A DNA stretch of 29,239 nt from a virus, in the IMG/VR virus record IMGVR_UViG_3300048996_000110, positions 1-29,239 of that record. One strand, given 5' to 3'. This document shows positions 9,450 through 16,073 of this stretch, in pieces. A program made the translations under genes and the position numbers. The number at the start of each line of letters is the position of its first letter. Positions within the stretch are counted from its first letter, which is position 1. The notes under the pieces were generated by a model that searched no databases, was not told the origin of the DNA, and worked only from the letters and a program-made list of their open reading frames with translations.

Positions 9450-11273
9450 GTGCCTGCACCCTCCGGAAATTACGTTGGCTTGAACCTGGGTCCGCTCGCC
9501 ACCGCGGGTGGTGGCTACGTCGGGCTCAATCTTGGCGTCGAGTGGGACGACGAGGTCATCGAGCCGCCGGAGCCAGTGATTCGTGGCCTTCGTGCTACCG
9601 CAGGCTTCCCTTGGGGTTCATCGCCGCGCCTGCGCAATTCTGTTGTTGCAGTTTGGGGGCGTGCTCCACTGCTGCGCCGGCAGACCCGTCTCGGATGGGG
9701 GCGCGCTGCGCCGCTGCAACGCGCACTGGATCTGGCATGGGGAACGTCGCCTCTACACAAGCGCACGGTGGCGCTGCCTTGGGGCAACCTACCTTTGCAG
9801 CGCATGACACGCACGCTGCCATGGGCGAGCCTGCCAACGGCAAAGCGCGATGTGCGGATGCCATGGCGGGCACGGCTGGCCAGGAAACAAGCCGCGACGA
9901 CGATGCCTTGGCACCATCCAGGCCATGCGCGCGTCGACGGCCGGATGACCTGGCGCGGCGAAATACCGACCACACGCGCCGACAAGTTATTCCGATGGCG
10001 GTACCCGGGCCTTGCCAAGCGCACTTGGCGACTGCCGTGGGGCTATGCCCGTTTGCTGCCGTGGATCGTGCGGCCGCCGGAAGAACCCGAACCGCCGGTC
10101 GATCCAGAATCGCCATTCCCGGCCGGCAATGTCGTCGGCCTCAACCTCAGTTGTCCGACCACCACCGTGCCCGGTGTGGTGCCACTCAATCTCGGCGTGT
10201 ACGCGTGTTACGCGGTGCGCCCGCGCCAGAGGACTTACATCGTGCTCAATTCCATTGCTGTCGTCCGGCTTCCTGATCGTACCCCGATCGAGGTCGACTC
10301 CATCGGTATCGCCGGCGGCGCCGATTCATGGGGTTGGTCGTTCGATCTGAATCTGTGCAAGCCGTCAGATCTTGCGCTGCTCAAACCGAACGTAAGCGGA
10401 CCGCGAGAGATCGAGGTCACGCTCAACGGTTACATCTGGACGGCTGTGGTCGAAAGCTATGGCAGCCGCAAAGAATTTGCTGCAGCAGGAGTGTCGGTCA
10501 GTGGGCGATCGCGCACAGCCGCGCTGGCATCACCCTATGCACCGTTGCGCTCCAAGGTGACGACTGAGGAGCGATTGGCGGCGCAGCTGGTCGACGAAGA
10601 GCTCGCCGATACAGGCTTCACCGCGACTTACGACACCGTCGACTGGGTAGTGCCGCCTGGTGCCTGGTACTACGACAGCACGTCGCCGCTGGATGCGATC
10701 AATCGCATCGCCGAGGCTAGCGGCGCTGTTGTGCAGTCGGATCCGGAGGACAAGGTATTGCGGATCCGGCCTCGCTACCCGGTCAGCCCGTGGCTATGGC
10801 CGGAAACCGCGCCGGATGCATCCATCGTCGATGACATCGTGCTCGGTCTCAGCATGCAGGTACGCAGCCAGCCGAATTATGACGCGGTCGTGGTGACCGG
10901 AGAGATCCAGGGCAAGGGCGTCACCGTTCGCGTCAAACGCGATGGCGAAGCCGGGAACCTGTACGCGCCGCAGGTGAGCAGTCAACTCATCAACACGGCG
11001 CCGGTTGGCACGGAGCGCGGGCGCAACATCCTGAGCGATCGCGGCGAGCAAGCCAGCTTCGATCTCGTACTGCCACTATTCGCGGCCCCGGTTATGCCGG
11101 GTCAAACCGGCCGCGTGATGCCGCTCGACCTGGTCGAGGTTGTCGAGGGCGAGGAGATCTGGCACGGGCTCTGCACGAACGTTCGGCTCGAGGCCCGCAT
11201 CGAAGGTACCGGCGGGAGCTGGGTGATCGAACAAACCGTCACGATCGAGAGGCATTACAGCGATGCGGACTGA
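9450..11273 (+). CDS. Hub-like tail protein with Trp/Arg tandem repeats
   Basis: A 607-residue protein with a GTG start. The N-terminus has two YVGLNLG motifs (residues about 8-28). Residues about 55-210 are a tandem array of ~11 units of 14-15 residues with the pattern W-G-x-x-P-L-x6-L-P (for example WGTSPLHKRTVALP and WGNLPLQRMTRTLP), strongly basic. A Pro-rich linker (PPEEPEPPVDPESPFP) follows, then VVGLNLS and VVPLNLG motifs. The C-terminal ~350 residues look like a baseplate hub: a SPLDAINRIAEASG segment precedes beta strands ending in GLCTNVRLEARIEG, reminiscent of late-control/gp27-like hubs (inference). The repeat composition is unlike any other gene here. Confidence 0.7.
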   Translation: MPAPSGNYVGLNLGPLATAGGGYVGLNLGVEWDDEVIEPPEPVIRGLRATAGFPWGSSPRLRNSVVAVWGRAPLLRRQTRLGWGRAAPLQRALDLAWGTSPLHKRTVALPWGNLPLQRMTRTLPWASLPTAKRDVRMPWRARLARKQAATTMPWHHPGHARVDGRMTWRGEIPTTRADKLFRWRYPGLAKRTWRLPWGYARLLPWIVRPPEEPEPPVDPESPFPAGNVVGLNLSCPTTTVPGVVPLNLGVYACYAVRPRQRTYIVLNSIAVVRLPDRTPIEVDSIGIAGGADSWGWSFDLNLCKPSDLALLKPNVSGPREIEVTLNGYIWTAVVESYGSRKEFAAAGVSVSGRSRTAALASPYAPLRSKVTTEERLAAQLVDEELADTGFTATYDTVDWVVPPGAWYYDSTSPLDAINRIAEASGAVVQSDPEDKVLRIRPRYPVSPWLWPETAPDASIVDDIVLGLSMQVRSQPNYDAVVVTGEIQGKGVTVRVKRDGEAGNLYAPQVSSQLINTAPVGTERGRNILSDRGEQASFDLVLPLFAAPVMPGQTGRVMPLDLVEVVEGEEIWHGLCTNVRLEARIEGTGGSWVIEQTVTIERHYSDAD

Positions 11274-11496
11274 CTTGTGGGATCAATTCCTTTCACTCAG
11301 CGGTGCTGCGGCGAGGATTCTCGTCACGGTTACGTCGCTCAACGCTGACGGCACCAGCAGCATGACGACGGCCGAGGGCGCCGCCATGCGGGCGATCGGA
11401 AAGCTGGACAAAACTCTTCCATACAACGCATGGGTTCAAGACGGTCGCGTCGTCGACGAAGCACCGAACCTGCCCATCGTCGAGGTCACCGTTTGA
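11263..11496 (+). CDS. Small phage protein, unknown
   Basis: A 77-residue protein that starts inside the last codons of the hub-like gene (11-base overlap) and ends at 11496. It contains LSLSGAAARILVTVTSLNADGTSS and ends VVDEAPNLPIVEVTV. Overlap and frame quality support a real gene that closes the tail operon. No family recognised. In related phages such positions hold small tail-tip or assembly proteins, which is inference here. Confidence 0.65.
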   Translation: MRTDLWDQFLSLSGAAARILVTVTSLNADGTSSMTTAEGAAMRAIGKLDKTLPYNAWVQDGRVVDEAPNLPIVEVTV

Positions 11497-11497
11497 A

Positions 11498-11628
11498 ATG
11501 AAAGACAGGGCGACCGCCGACGTGCGTCAACACGCCGGCGGCCGCCAGATCCACGTGTGTGAGCACGTGTCCCCAGCCCAAGGCCCTGCCACCTCCGCGG
11601 AGGCCGGCCGAGAATATCAGGACACGCA
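11498..11628 (+). pseudogene. Possible decayed com-like regulator ahead of dam
   Basis: This 131-base stretch holds no convincing intact gene. One frame starts MKDRATADVRQHAGGR and later reads HVSPAQGPATSAEAGREYQD. I read this as a possible relic of a Com-type zinc-finger regulator: those start MKDIRCxHCGR and end NHL-x-SPxPE, and they commonly sit just upstream of phage Mom/Dam genes. The cysteine codons and the middle of the finger are missing, so it would be non-functional. The segment also contains the palindromes CACGTG-N6-CACGTG at 11552-11569 and CCTCCGCGGAGG at 11592-11603, which could instead be regulatory. Low confidence. Confidence 0.25.
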
Positions 11629-12420
11629 ATGCCCAATCCCATCATTCCCTGGCCAGGCGGCAAACGACGCCTGCTCAAACACCTGTATCCTCACTTCCCG
11701 AAACACGAGTGTTACGTCGAAGCTTTCGCCGGCGGCGCGGCCGCGCTATTGCTGCGGCCGCAACCCGCGCCGGTCGAGGTGCTGAACGACATCAACGGTG
11801 ACCTGGTCCGACTCTACCGTTGTGTGCGCGTCCATCTGGACGAGTTCGTCCGGCAGTTTCGCTGGAGCCTGGTCTCCCGTGAAATGTACGAGTGGGAAAA
11901 GATGGCCAGGCCCGAGACATTGACCGACATCCAGCGGGCGGCGCGGTTCTACTACCTGCAGAAGCTTGCATTCGGCGGCAAGGTGCACGGTCAGAATTTC
12001 GGGTACGTGGCCAGCGGCGCAGGCCCGCGCCTGAATCTGTTGCGCATCGAAGAAGAGCTCAGCGCCGTACACCTCCGCTTGGCCAGCGTCATCATCGAAA
12101 ACGGGCCTTGGCACGAAGTGCTCGAACGCTACGATCGCGAAGCTACGCTCCACTACCTGGACCCGCCTTACTGGGAAACCGAAGGCTACGGGGTCGACTT
12201 CCCGTTCAGTGAATACGTGCGCATGGCCGACTTGATGCGGTCAGCGAAGGGACGGGTGGTGCTTTCGATCAACGACCATCCCGAGATTCGTCGCGTGTTC
12301 GCAGGATTCACGATCGTGCCAGTGCAGATTCGGTACACGATTGCGCGCGATCGAGGTGACGTCGCTGCCGACGAGCTCATCATCAAAAACTGGGACGATC
12401 GCCAGGCCCAGCTGCTTTGA
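11629..12420 (+). CDS. dam: D12-class DNA N6-adenine methyltransferase
   Basis: A 263-residue methyltransferase that transfers methyl from S-adenosylmethionine to adenine N6. Visible motifs: PWPGGK at residues 7-12 and EAFAGG at 31-36 (SAM binding), NDINGD at 53-58, and the catalytic DPPY at 178-181. The length is normal for the D12/Dam family. It is the last plus-strand gene before a convergent gene whose stop lies 9 bases away. Phage copies typically protect phage DNA from host restriction or alter packaging or regulation. Target specificity (GATC or other) cannot be read from sequence, so the symbol is by family only. Confidence 0.88.
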   Translation: MPNPIIPWPGGKRRLLKHLYPHFPKHECYVEAFAGGAAALLLRPQPAPVEVLNDINGDLVRLYRCVRVHLDEFVRQFRWSLVSREMYEWEKMARPETLTDIQRAARFYYLQKLAFGGKVHGQNFGYVASGAGPRLNLLRIEEELSAVHLRLASVIIENGPWHEVLERYDREATLHYLDPPYWETEGYGVDFPFSEYVRMADLMRSAKGRVVLSINDHPEIRRVFAGFTIVPVQIRYTIARDRGDVAADELIIKNWDDRQAQLL

Positions 12421-12429
12421 GCGCATGCT

Positions 12430-12696
12430 TTAGAAAGCTTCGTAGATGCCGACGACCTTGCCGTCCTGGATGGTGAAAGTCACCTGCTTCCTTTCCATGT
12501 GGTACTCCCAACGCTCGCCGAGCTTGGCGCCGAAACGGTTCTCGATCGGCTCGATGCGAGACGGTTCGCCGCCTTTGTTTCGCAAGTTGGCCACGCTATC
12601 GCCCACTGCAACAACGCCAGTTGGGAACGAATAGAGATCGCCGGCGATCGCGGCACTCATGGCTAAGGCCAGGCAGAGGATCACGAGGGTGCGCAT
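12430..12696 (-). CDS. DUF2845-like exported small protein
   Basis: An 88-residue protein. I chose the ATG at 12696 because it places a clean signal peptide at the N-terminus (MRTLVILCLALAMSAAIAGD) just after a weak AAGGA-like site. The longer upstream frame has no signal or domain. The mature part reads VVAVGDSVANLRNKGGEPSR and FGAKLGERWEYHM, the pattern of DUF2845 periplasmic proteins common in Xanthomonadaceae, which resemble small SmpA/OmlA-like folds. It is convergent with dam and next to cargo-like genes and attP, so it may be a lysogenic-conversion (moron) gene. Function unknown. Confidence 0.7.
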   Translation of the reverse strand: MRTLVILCLALAMSAAIAGDLYSFPTGVVAVGDSVANLRNKGGEPSRIEPIENRFGAKLGERWEYHMERKQVTFTIQDGKVVGIYEAF

Positions 12697-12785
12697 GCAT
12701 CTATCCTTGAGGCGGGTGCCGGGAAAGTGTAGCGCGCCAGCGGGTCCTGGGGTGGAAGTTGACCTTAGCCACTGGCGCAGACCAT

Positions 12786-13172
12786 TCAAGCGGGATCGTC
12801 GTATTCGGGATCAGTCGGCGGATCGTAATCGGGTTGCTTCCAGCGGAGCCAGCGGCGGTGCTTGACCCGCGCTCGGCATGGGGTCCCATCCACCCAGAGC
12901 ATTTTTTGGCCGCGGGTCCCGACACCTTCGTAAGTGAGGCGTTTTCTGGTGCTGGTCCAGTAGGCCCGCAGCCTGGCGTCGACCAGTTGGCCAGGCTCGC
13001 CCCAATCATCGGGTACACGTTCCTCCTCAAAGTCCACGATCGCATGCGTCTCCGGACGGCCGCCCTGGTAGCTGGCGTAGCCGTCGGAAAGGATCACGTC
13101 GTAGCGGGCGTCGCAGGCGGGCATGGGCCGGGGAGGGTAACGCCAGCCAGTCTCAAACCCTGGTAGACACAA
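12786..13172 (-). CDS. Hypothetical protein, unrecognised
   Basis: A 128-residue frame with a TTG start at 13172. An internal ATG at 13124 would give a 112-residue form starting MPACDARYDVILSDGYASYQ. Neither start has a clear ribosome site, so the start is uncertain. The protein is rich in charged and aromatic residues, has KRLTYEGVGTRGQKMLWVDG in its middle and ends in an acidic Pro/Asp tail. It lies between the DUF2845 gene (same strand) and the divergent DUF3606 gene. No family recognised. Confidence 0.5.
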   Translation of the reverse strand: MCLPGFETGWRYPPRPMPACDARYDVILSDGYASYQGGRPETHAIVDFEEERVPDDWGEPGQLVDARLRAYWTSTRKRLTYEGVGTRGQKMLWVDGTPCRARVKHRRWLRWKQPDYDPPTDPEYDDPA

Positions 13173-13230
13173 GCGGCAGTCGGCGTATCGTTAGATGGCC
13201 GCACTTCGCGGCATGTCTAGGAGGCCTTCT

Positions 13231-13410
13231 GTGACCGACAACCCTAAGAAAACCGGCGAGCCCGATCGCAGCCTAGTGTCGCTGTCACAGGACTACGAGG
13301 TCGCCTACTGGACTAAGCGTTTCGGCGTGACGGAGGCCAAGCTGAAGAAAGCCGTCGCCGCGGTCGGCAATTCGGTGGCCAAGATCGAGGCCTGGCTCAA
13401 GTCCAACTAA
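13231..13410 (+). CDS. DUF3606 family protein
   Basis: A 59-residue protein. I use the GTG at 13231 because a perfect AGGAGG lies at 13219-13224, 6 bases upstream. The longer frame from 13195 would place that site inside the gene. The sequence MTDNPKKTGEPDRSLVSLSQ followed by YWTKRFGV and AVAAVGNS matches the DUF3606 pattern (TDD-x-GPxDRxRI, YWTKxFGV, AVxxVG). The function of this family is unknown. It is the last gene before the attP region, divergent from the 128-residue hypothetical. Confidence 0.75.
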   Translation: MTDNPKKTGEPDRSLVSLSQDYEVAYWTKRFGVTEAKLKKAVAAVGNSVAKIEAWLKSN

Positions 13411-13413
13411 CGG

Positions 13414-13633
13414 CTCCGTAATAGGGCGCCTGCGACCTCATAAGATAGCGGGTTCCACGGATGCCTCTCCGTAAAAGTCGGCCAGCTAACTGTTTGAAAT
13501 ATAGGATGTGCGCTTGGGACTCTTAATCAATAGGTCCAAGGTTCGAATCCTTGACGGCCCACCAATCAGAACAAAGACTTAGGGCGCCTTAGGGTGCCCT
13601 TTTTCTTTGCCTCCGTAAAAATGCTCCGTAAAA
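13414..13633 (+). repeat. CTCCGTAAAA arm-type direct repeats around att core
   Basis: Copies of the decamer CTCCGTAAAA are at 13467-13476, 13611-13620 and 13624-13633, with a near copy (CTCCGTAATA) at 13414-13423. All are in the same orientation, two left and two right of the tRNA-derived core. Their position on both sides of the core fits arm-type binding sites for the tyrosine integrase encoded next door (inference). Confidence 0.6.
13581..13605 (+). terminator. Rho-independent terminator after the tRNA-Lys core
   Basis: Stem AGGGCGCC pairs with GGTGCCCT (one G-T pair) around a short loop, followed by five T residues. It lies 17 bases after the tRNA CCA, on the tRNA strand. After integration it could end transcription of the reconstituted host tRNA gene and keep it from reading against int. 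Confidence 0.65.
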
Positions 13634-14785
13634 TTAAGTTGCATCGGATGGTTTCACGCGCGGAACGCTGAGGTCATAGACCTTCATCATCTGCTCGGTC
13701 AGGCCGGCGGCGTCCTGCTTCTCGGCGCCGGTGCCGGCGGTGTCGGTGATGCCCTTACGCTTGAGGTCGTGCAGGCTGAAGCGCTGGGCTTCGGTGATCA
13801 CTTCCTCGTCAATGGCCAGGTGGATCAATCGCTGCCAGGCGCTGTCCAGGCCGGACTTCGATAGCGGCTCGCCGTCTTCGGAGATGAACACCACGCGGTT
13901 CTCCGCGTGTAACTGGTCCGGCTGGCGGCGGCGCTTGATGACGCCGGCGCGATAGGCCAGCGCGGCGTCCCACGCCGCCTGCAGGCGCGGATGCCATTGG
14001 ACCAGGTTGTTGCGACTGCCCTTGCGGCGATCGGTGCGCAGGCCTTCAGAGTCGCCCTGTGCTTCGACGAGCGTGTTGGTCTCGATCCCGCGCAGGCGGC
14101 ACAGGTAGCCGATCTCGGCCACCATCCACAGGTATGGGGGTACTGAGCCTTTGGAGTGGGCCGTACGGGCGCCCCGTTCGCGCGCCAGGCCGATCACTGC
14201 GTCGTACACCGCCGGCGGTGGCAGGCGCCGCCGCTTGCGTTCCTTGGCCTGCTCAATGCCCTTGGCTGGGTTGTGTTTGATGCCCAGGTGTGGGCCGGCC
14301 CATTTGAACGTACGGCGCAGGTAGCGCAGCACATGGTTCGCCTTCGACGGGTGGCCTTGCTTGACGATCTTCTCGTGGATCCGCTGGACATGCGGCTGGC
14401 CAACACGCACTACGGCGATCGTGCCGAACTTGATACCGATCGAGGTTGGGAAATCTTCGACGATCTTGCGGCAGACCTTGTAGTCGCGCTTGGTGGCTGC
14501 GGAGAATTCCTTGAAGCGAGTGCTGTCGTGGAACTTGGCCAGCATCCAGGCGATCGTGCCGTGCTCGGGGCCACCGTCGGCTTCTTCGACGTACTGGTGT
14601 AGCTCCGACAACCTGGCGCTGGGCCCGGCGATGGTCTCGCGGCTCGGCTTGCCTTCCTTGTCGACGAACATATACCAGCGGCCGCGGCCCGACGGATCCC
14701 AATAAACGCCCGCCGGCAGTGCGGCCTGGTCGATGTGAGCAGGGATCGAGGGATTGAATTTGCGAGAGCGGCCGCGTGGTGCCAT
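13634..14785 (-). CDS. int: Phage integrase, tyrosine recombinase
   Basis: A 383-residue site-specific recombinase. An N-terminal arm-binding-like part (residues about 1-75) and a core-binding SAM-like part (75-175) precede the catalytic domain. Probable catalytic residues are R232 (CRLRGIE), H339 with K342/R343 (LHDLKRKG) and the nucleophile Y370 (MMKVYDLS). The HDLK form instead of HxLR is seen in some phage integrases. The ATG at 14785 follows the excisionase-like gene by 3 bases, and the gene is last in the leftward early operon, pointing into attP. It should recombine the tRNA-Lys core with the host tRNA-Lys gene. Confidence 0.93.
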   Translation of the reverse strand: MAPRGRSRKFNPSIPAHIDQAALPAGVYWDPSGRGRWYMFVDKEGKPSRETIAGPSARLSELHQYVEEADGGPEHGTIAWMLAKFHDSTRFKEFSAATKRDYKVCRKIVEDFPTSIGIKFGTIAVVRVGQPHVQRIHEKIVKQGHPSKANHVLRYLRRTFKWAGPHLGIKHNPAKGIEQAKERKRRRLPPPAVYDAVIGLARERGARTAHSKGSVPPYLWMVAEIGYLCRLRGIETNTLVEAQGDSEGLRTDRRKGSRNNLVQWHPRLQAAWDAALAYRAGVIKRRRQPDQLHAENRVVFISEDGEPLSKSGLDSAWQRLIHLAIDEEVITEAQRFSLHDLKRKGITDTAGTGAEKQDAAGLTEQMMKVYDLSVPRVKPSDAT

Positions 14786-14788
14786 GGC

Positions 14789-14998
14789 TCAGATTAGCTC
14801 CGGCGGGTACTCGCCGCCATCTTCGTTCGCCGCCGGCAGGCCGAGGGCGCGATGCAACGCGGCCAGGGTGGTCCACACGCCGCCCCGGCAACCTTTGACC
14901 GGGATGCCATTGGACTCGTCCCAGCGCTCGACGTCGGCGCGGCGGTCGTAACCGCTGATCCTTTGTAGGTCGCTGAACTCGAGCACCGGGCCAATCAC
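14789..14998 (-). CDS. Excisionase-like DUF4224 protein
   Basis: A 69-residue protein with a GTG start that overlaps the upstream stop (GTGA). The segment EFSDLQRISGYDRRADVERW followed by GIPVKGCRGGVWTT matches the pattern of DUF4224 proteins, which are small winged-helix-like proteins typically encoded directly upstream of phage integrases. A directionality-factor (Xis) role is inferred from position and size. Read-through from the longer upstream frame was rejected because that part is antisense to the 66-residue gene's frame and has no domain. Confidence 0.6.
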   Translation of the reverse strand: MIGPVLEFSDLQRISGYDRRADVERWDESNGIPVKGCRGGVWTTLAALHRALGLPAANEDGGEYPPELI

Positions 14999-15195
14999 TG
15001 GGCCGCCTTCGCCGCCTTCTTGGCCTGGCGAATCCGCCGGCGCTGCTCGTTCCGCGCGAAGTGCAGCGCGGACTGTTCCAACTTCGTGCTGAAGGCGAGC
15101 TCGGTGATCACCTGGCCTAATTTCACATCGTCCAGATTGCGGATGGCTTCCCGAATCAGATCTGGCTTCTTGGCAGGAGCGCCCGCGATCTTCAT
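14995..15195 (-). CDS. Small basic phage protein, unknown
   Basis: A 66-residue protein, MKIAGAPAKKPDLIREAIRN at the start and a Lys/Arg/Ala-rich helical C-terminus (about residues 45-66). Its ATG overlaps the stop of the ParB-like gene upstream (ATGA) and its stop overlaps the GTG of the excisionase-like gene, so it is translationally coupled on both sides. No family recognised. Confidence 0.6.
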   Translation of the reverse strand: MKIAGAPAKKPDLIREAIRNLDDVKLGQVITELAFSTKLEQSALHFARNEQRRRIRQAKKAAKAAQ

Positions 15196-16073
15196 GAGCT
15201 TCTCGCCGACGGTGACGGCCCAGTTGCCGCACCATCGATTGCGGCCAGCAATAGCGCAACGGATGACCGGAACCGTTTGCGATCGCCGGCCGGGACAGCC
15301 TTGAGGGCGGCGCGGAAGTCGCTTTGCTGATAATCCAGTACTCGCTCGATCTCCGCTGCTACGCGAACAACGAAGCGGCTGGTGCTGGCCTTGATGTCAC
15401 GTGCTCTCCGCTGGATCGGCGTCCCGGTGGCTTCTGCGGCCAAGCGCTTGGCATGCTGGGTACGTGCGCCAACCGGGTAACGCAACAGAGCGCGATAAAT
15501 GTTTTTCTGCTTATCGGCAGGCAGCGTGGCCAGAACGATCGCTTCGGCAAAGCGCAGGCGCTTGTCATCAGCGACGTCAGGATGTAGAAGAAGCTGTAGG
15601 TCGCCGGAGAGCTGCTGCAACTGCAGGTATTGATAAACCCAAGCTTCGGACTTGCCGATCGATTCGACGAGCTCCTTCACTGCTTGGCCGCGAGACATTC
15701 CGGCTTCGACCGCCGCCTCCACTTGGTACTGCACGGCCGCCGAGATTTCCAAATGCGTGTGCCCTTCACGCATGAAGTTGCTGGCCAGCGACAGCAAGTG
15801 TTGGTCGGCATGACGCGCCAGTTCGCGTTCTTCTATGTCGACGCGAATAGTCGTGATGGTCGCCAACTTGCATGCGCGCCAACGACGCTCGCCGTCGATG
15901 ATCTCGTAGCGAGGTTTGGCGCCGGCGCCGCGCATGCGTACGGTAATGGGCTGGCGTTGCCCTACTTTTTTAATCGATGTGGCCAGCGTCTTGAGGGCCT
16001 GCTCGCTGAAGTGCGAGCGTGGCTGCTTTGGGTCAGGCCGGACATCGGTGACCGCTATGCGCGCGATGGTCAT
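15192..16073 (-). CDS. ParB/RepB-like DNA-binding protein (short)
   Basis: A 293-residue protein. Residues about 10-70 form a ParB N-terminal domain (RPDPKQPRSHF, then IIDGERRWRACKLA, the GERRxRA box). A second conserved block is LASNFMREGHTHLEISAAV and a helix-turn-helix segment is around IGKSEAWVYQYLQL. Its ATG overlaps the stop of the larger ParB-like gene upstream. There is no ParA gene in the window and the element has an integrase, so plasmid partition is unlikely. ParB-fold proteins in phages may be nucleases or regulators. The exact role is open. Confidence 0.8.
   Translation of the reverse strand: MTIARIAVTDVRPDPKQPRSHFSEQALKTLATSIKKVGQRQPITVRMRGAGAKPRYEIIDGERRWRACKLATITTIRVDIEERELARHADQHLLSLASNFMREGHTHLEISAAVQYQVEAAVEAGMSRGQAVKELVESIGKSEAWVYQYLQLQQLSGDLQLLLHPDVADDKRLRFAEAIVLATLPADKQKNIYRALLRYPVGARTQHAKRLAAEATGTPIQRRARDIKASTSRFVVRVAAEIERVLDYQQSDFRAALKAVPAGDRKRFRSSVALLLAAIDGAATGPSPSARSS

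Larger units (their letters stand above)
13411..13633. other. attP: Phage attachment site attP (tRNA-Lys core plus arms)
   Basis: Between the DUF3606 stop and the integrase stop lies a non-coding region with the hallmarks of attP. The core (13518-13564) is the 3' part of a tRNA-Lys(CUU): anticodon loop CTCTTAA, T-arm CAAGG-TTCGAAT-CCTTG, acceptor strand ACGGCCC, discriminator A and CCA. The 5' half of the tRNA (D-arm and first acceptor strand) is absent upstream, so this is not a functional tRNA and not a host-side junction. Repeats of CTCCGTAAAA flank the core on both sides, as expected for integrase arm-binding sites. The integrase gene ends at 13634. Confidence 0.75.

Noticed and set aside
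9443-10276. 277-residue plus-strand frame overlapping the hub-like gene
   Set aside because: It is a shadow in another frame, Arg/Pro/Ala-biased, with no domain. The 607-residue frame has clear repeats and matches operon spacing.
13488-13564. A complete tRNA-Lys gene
   Set aside because: Only the part from the anticodon loop to CCA is present. The anticodon stem 5' strand does not pair and there is no D-arm or 5' acceptor strand.
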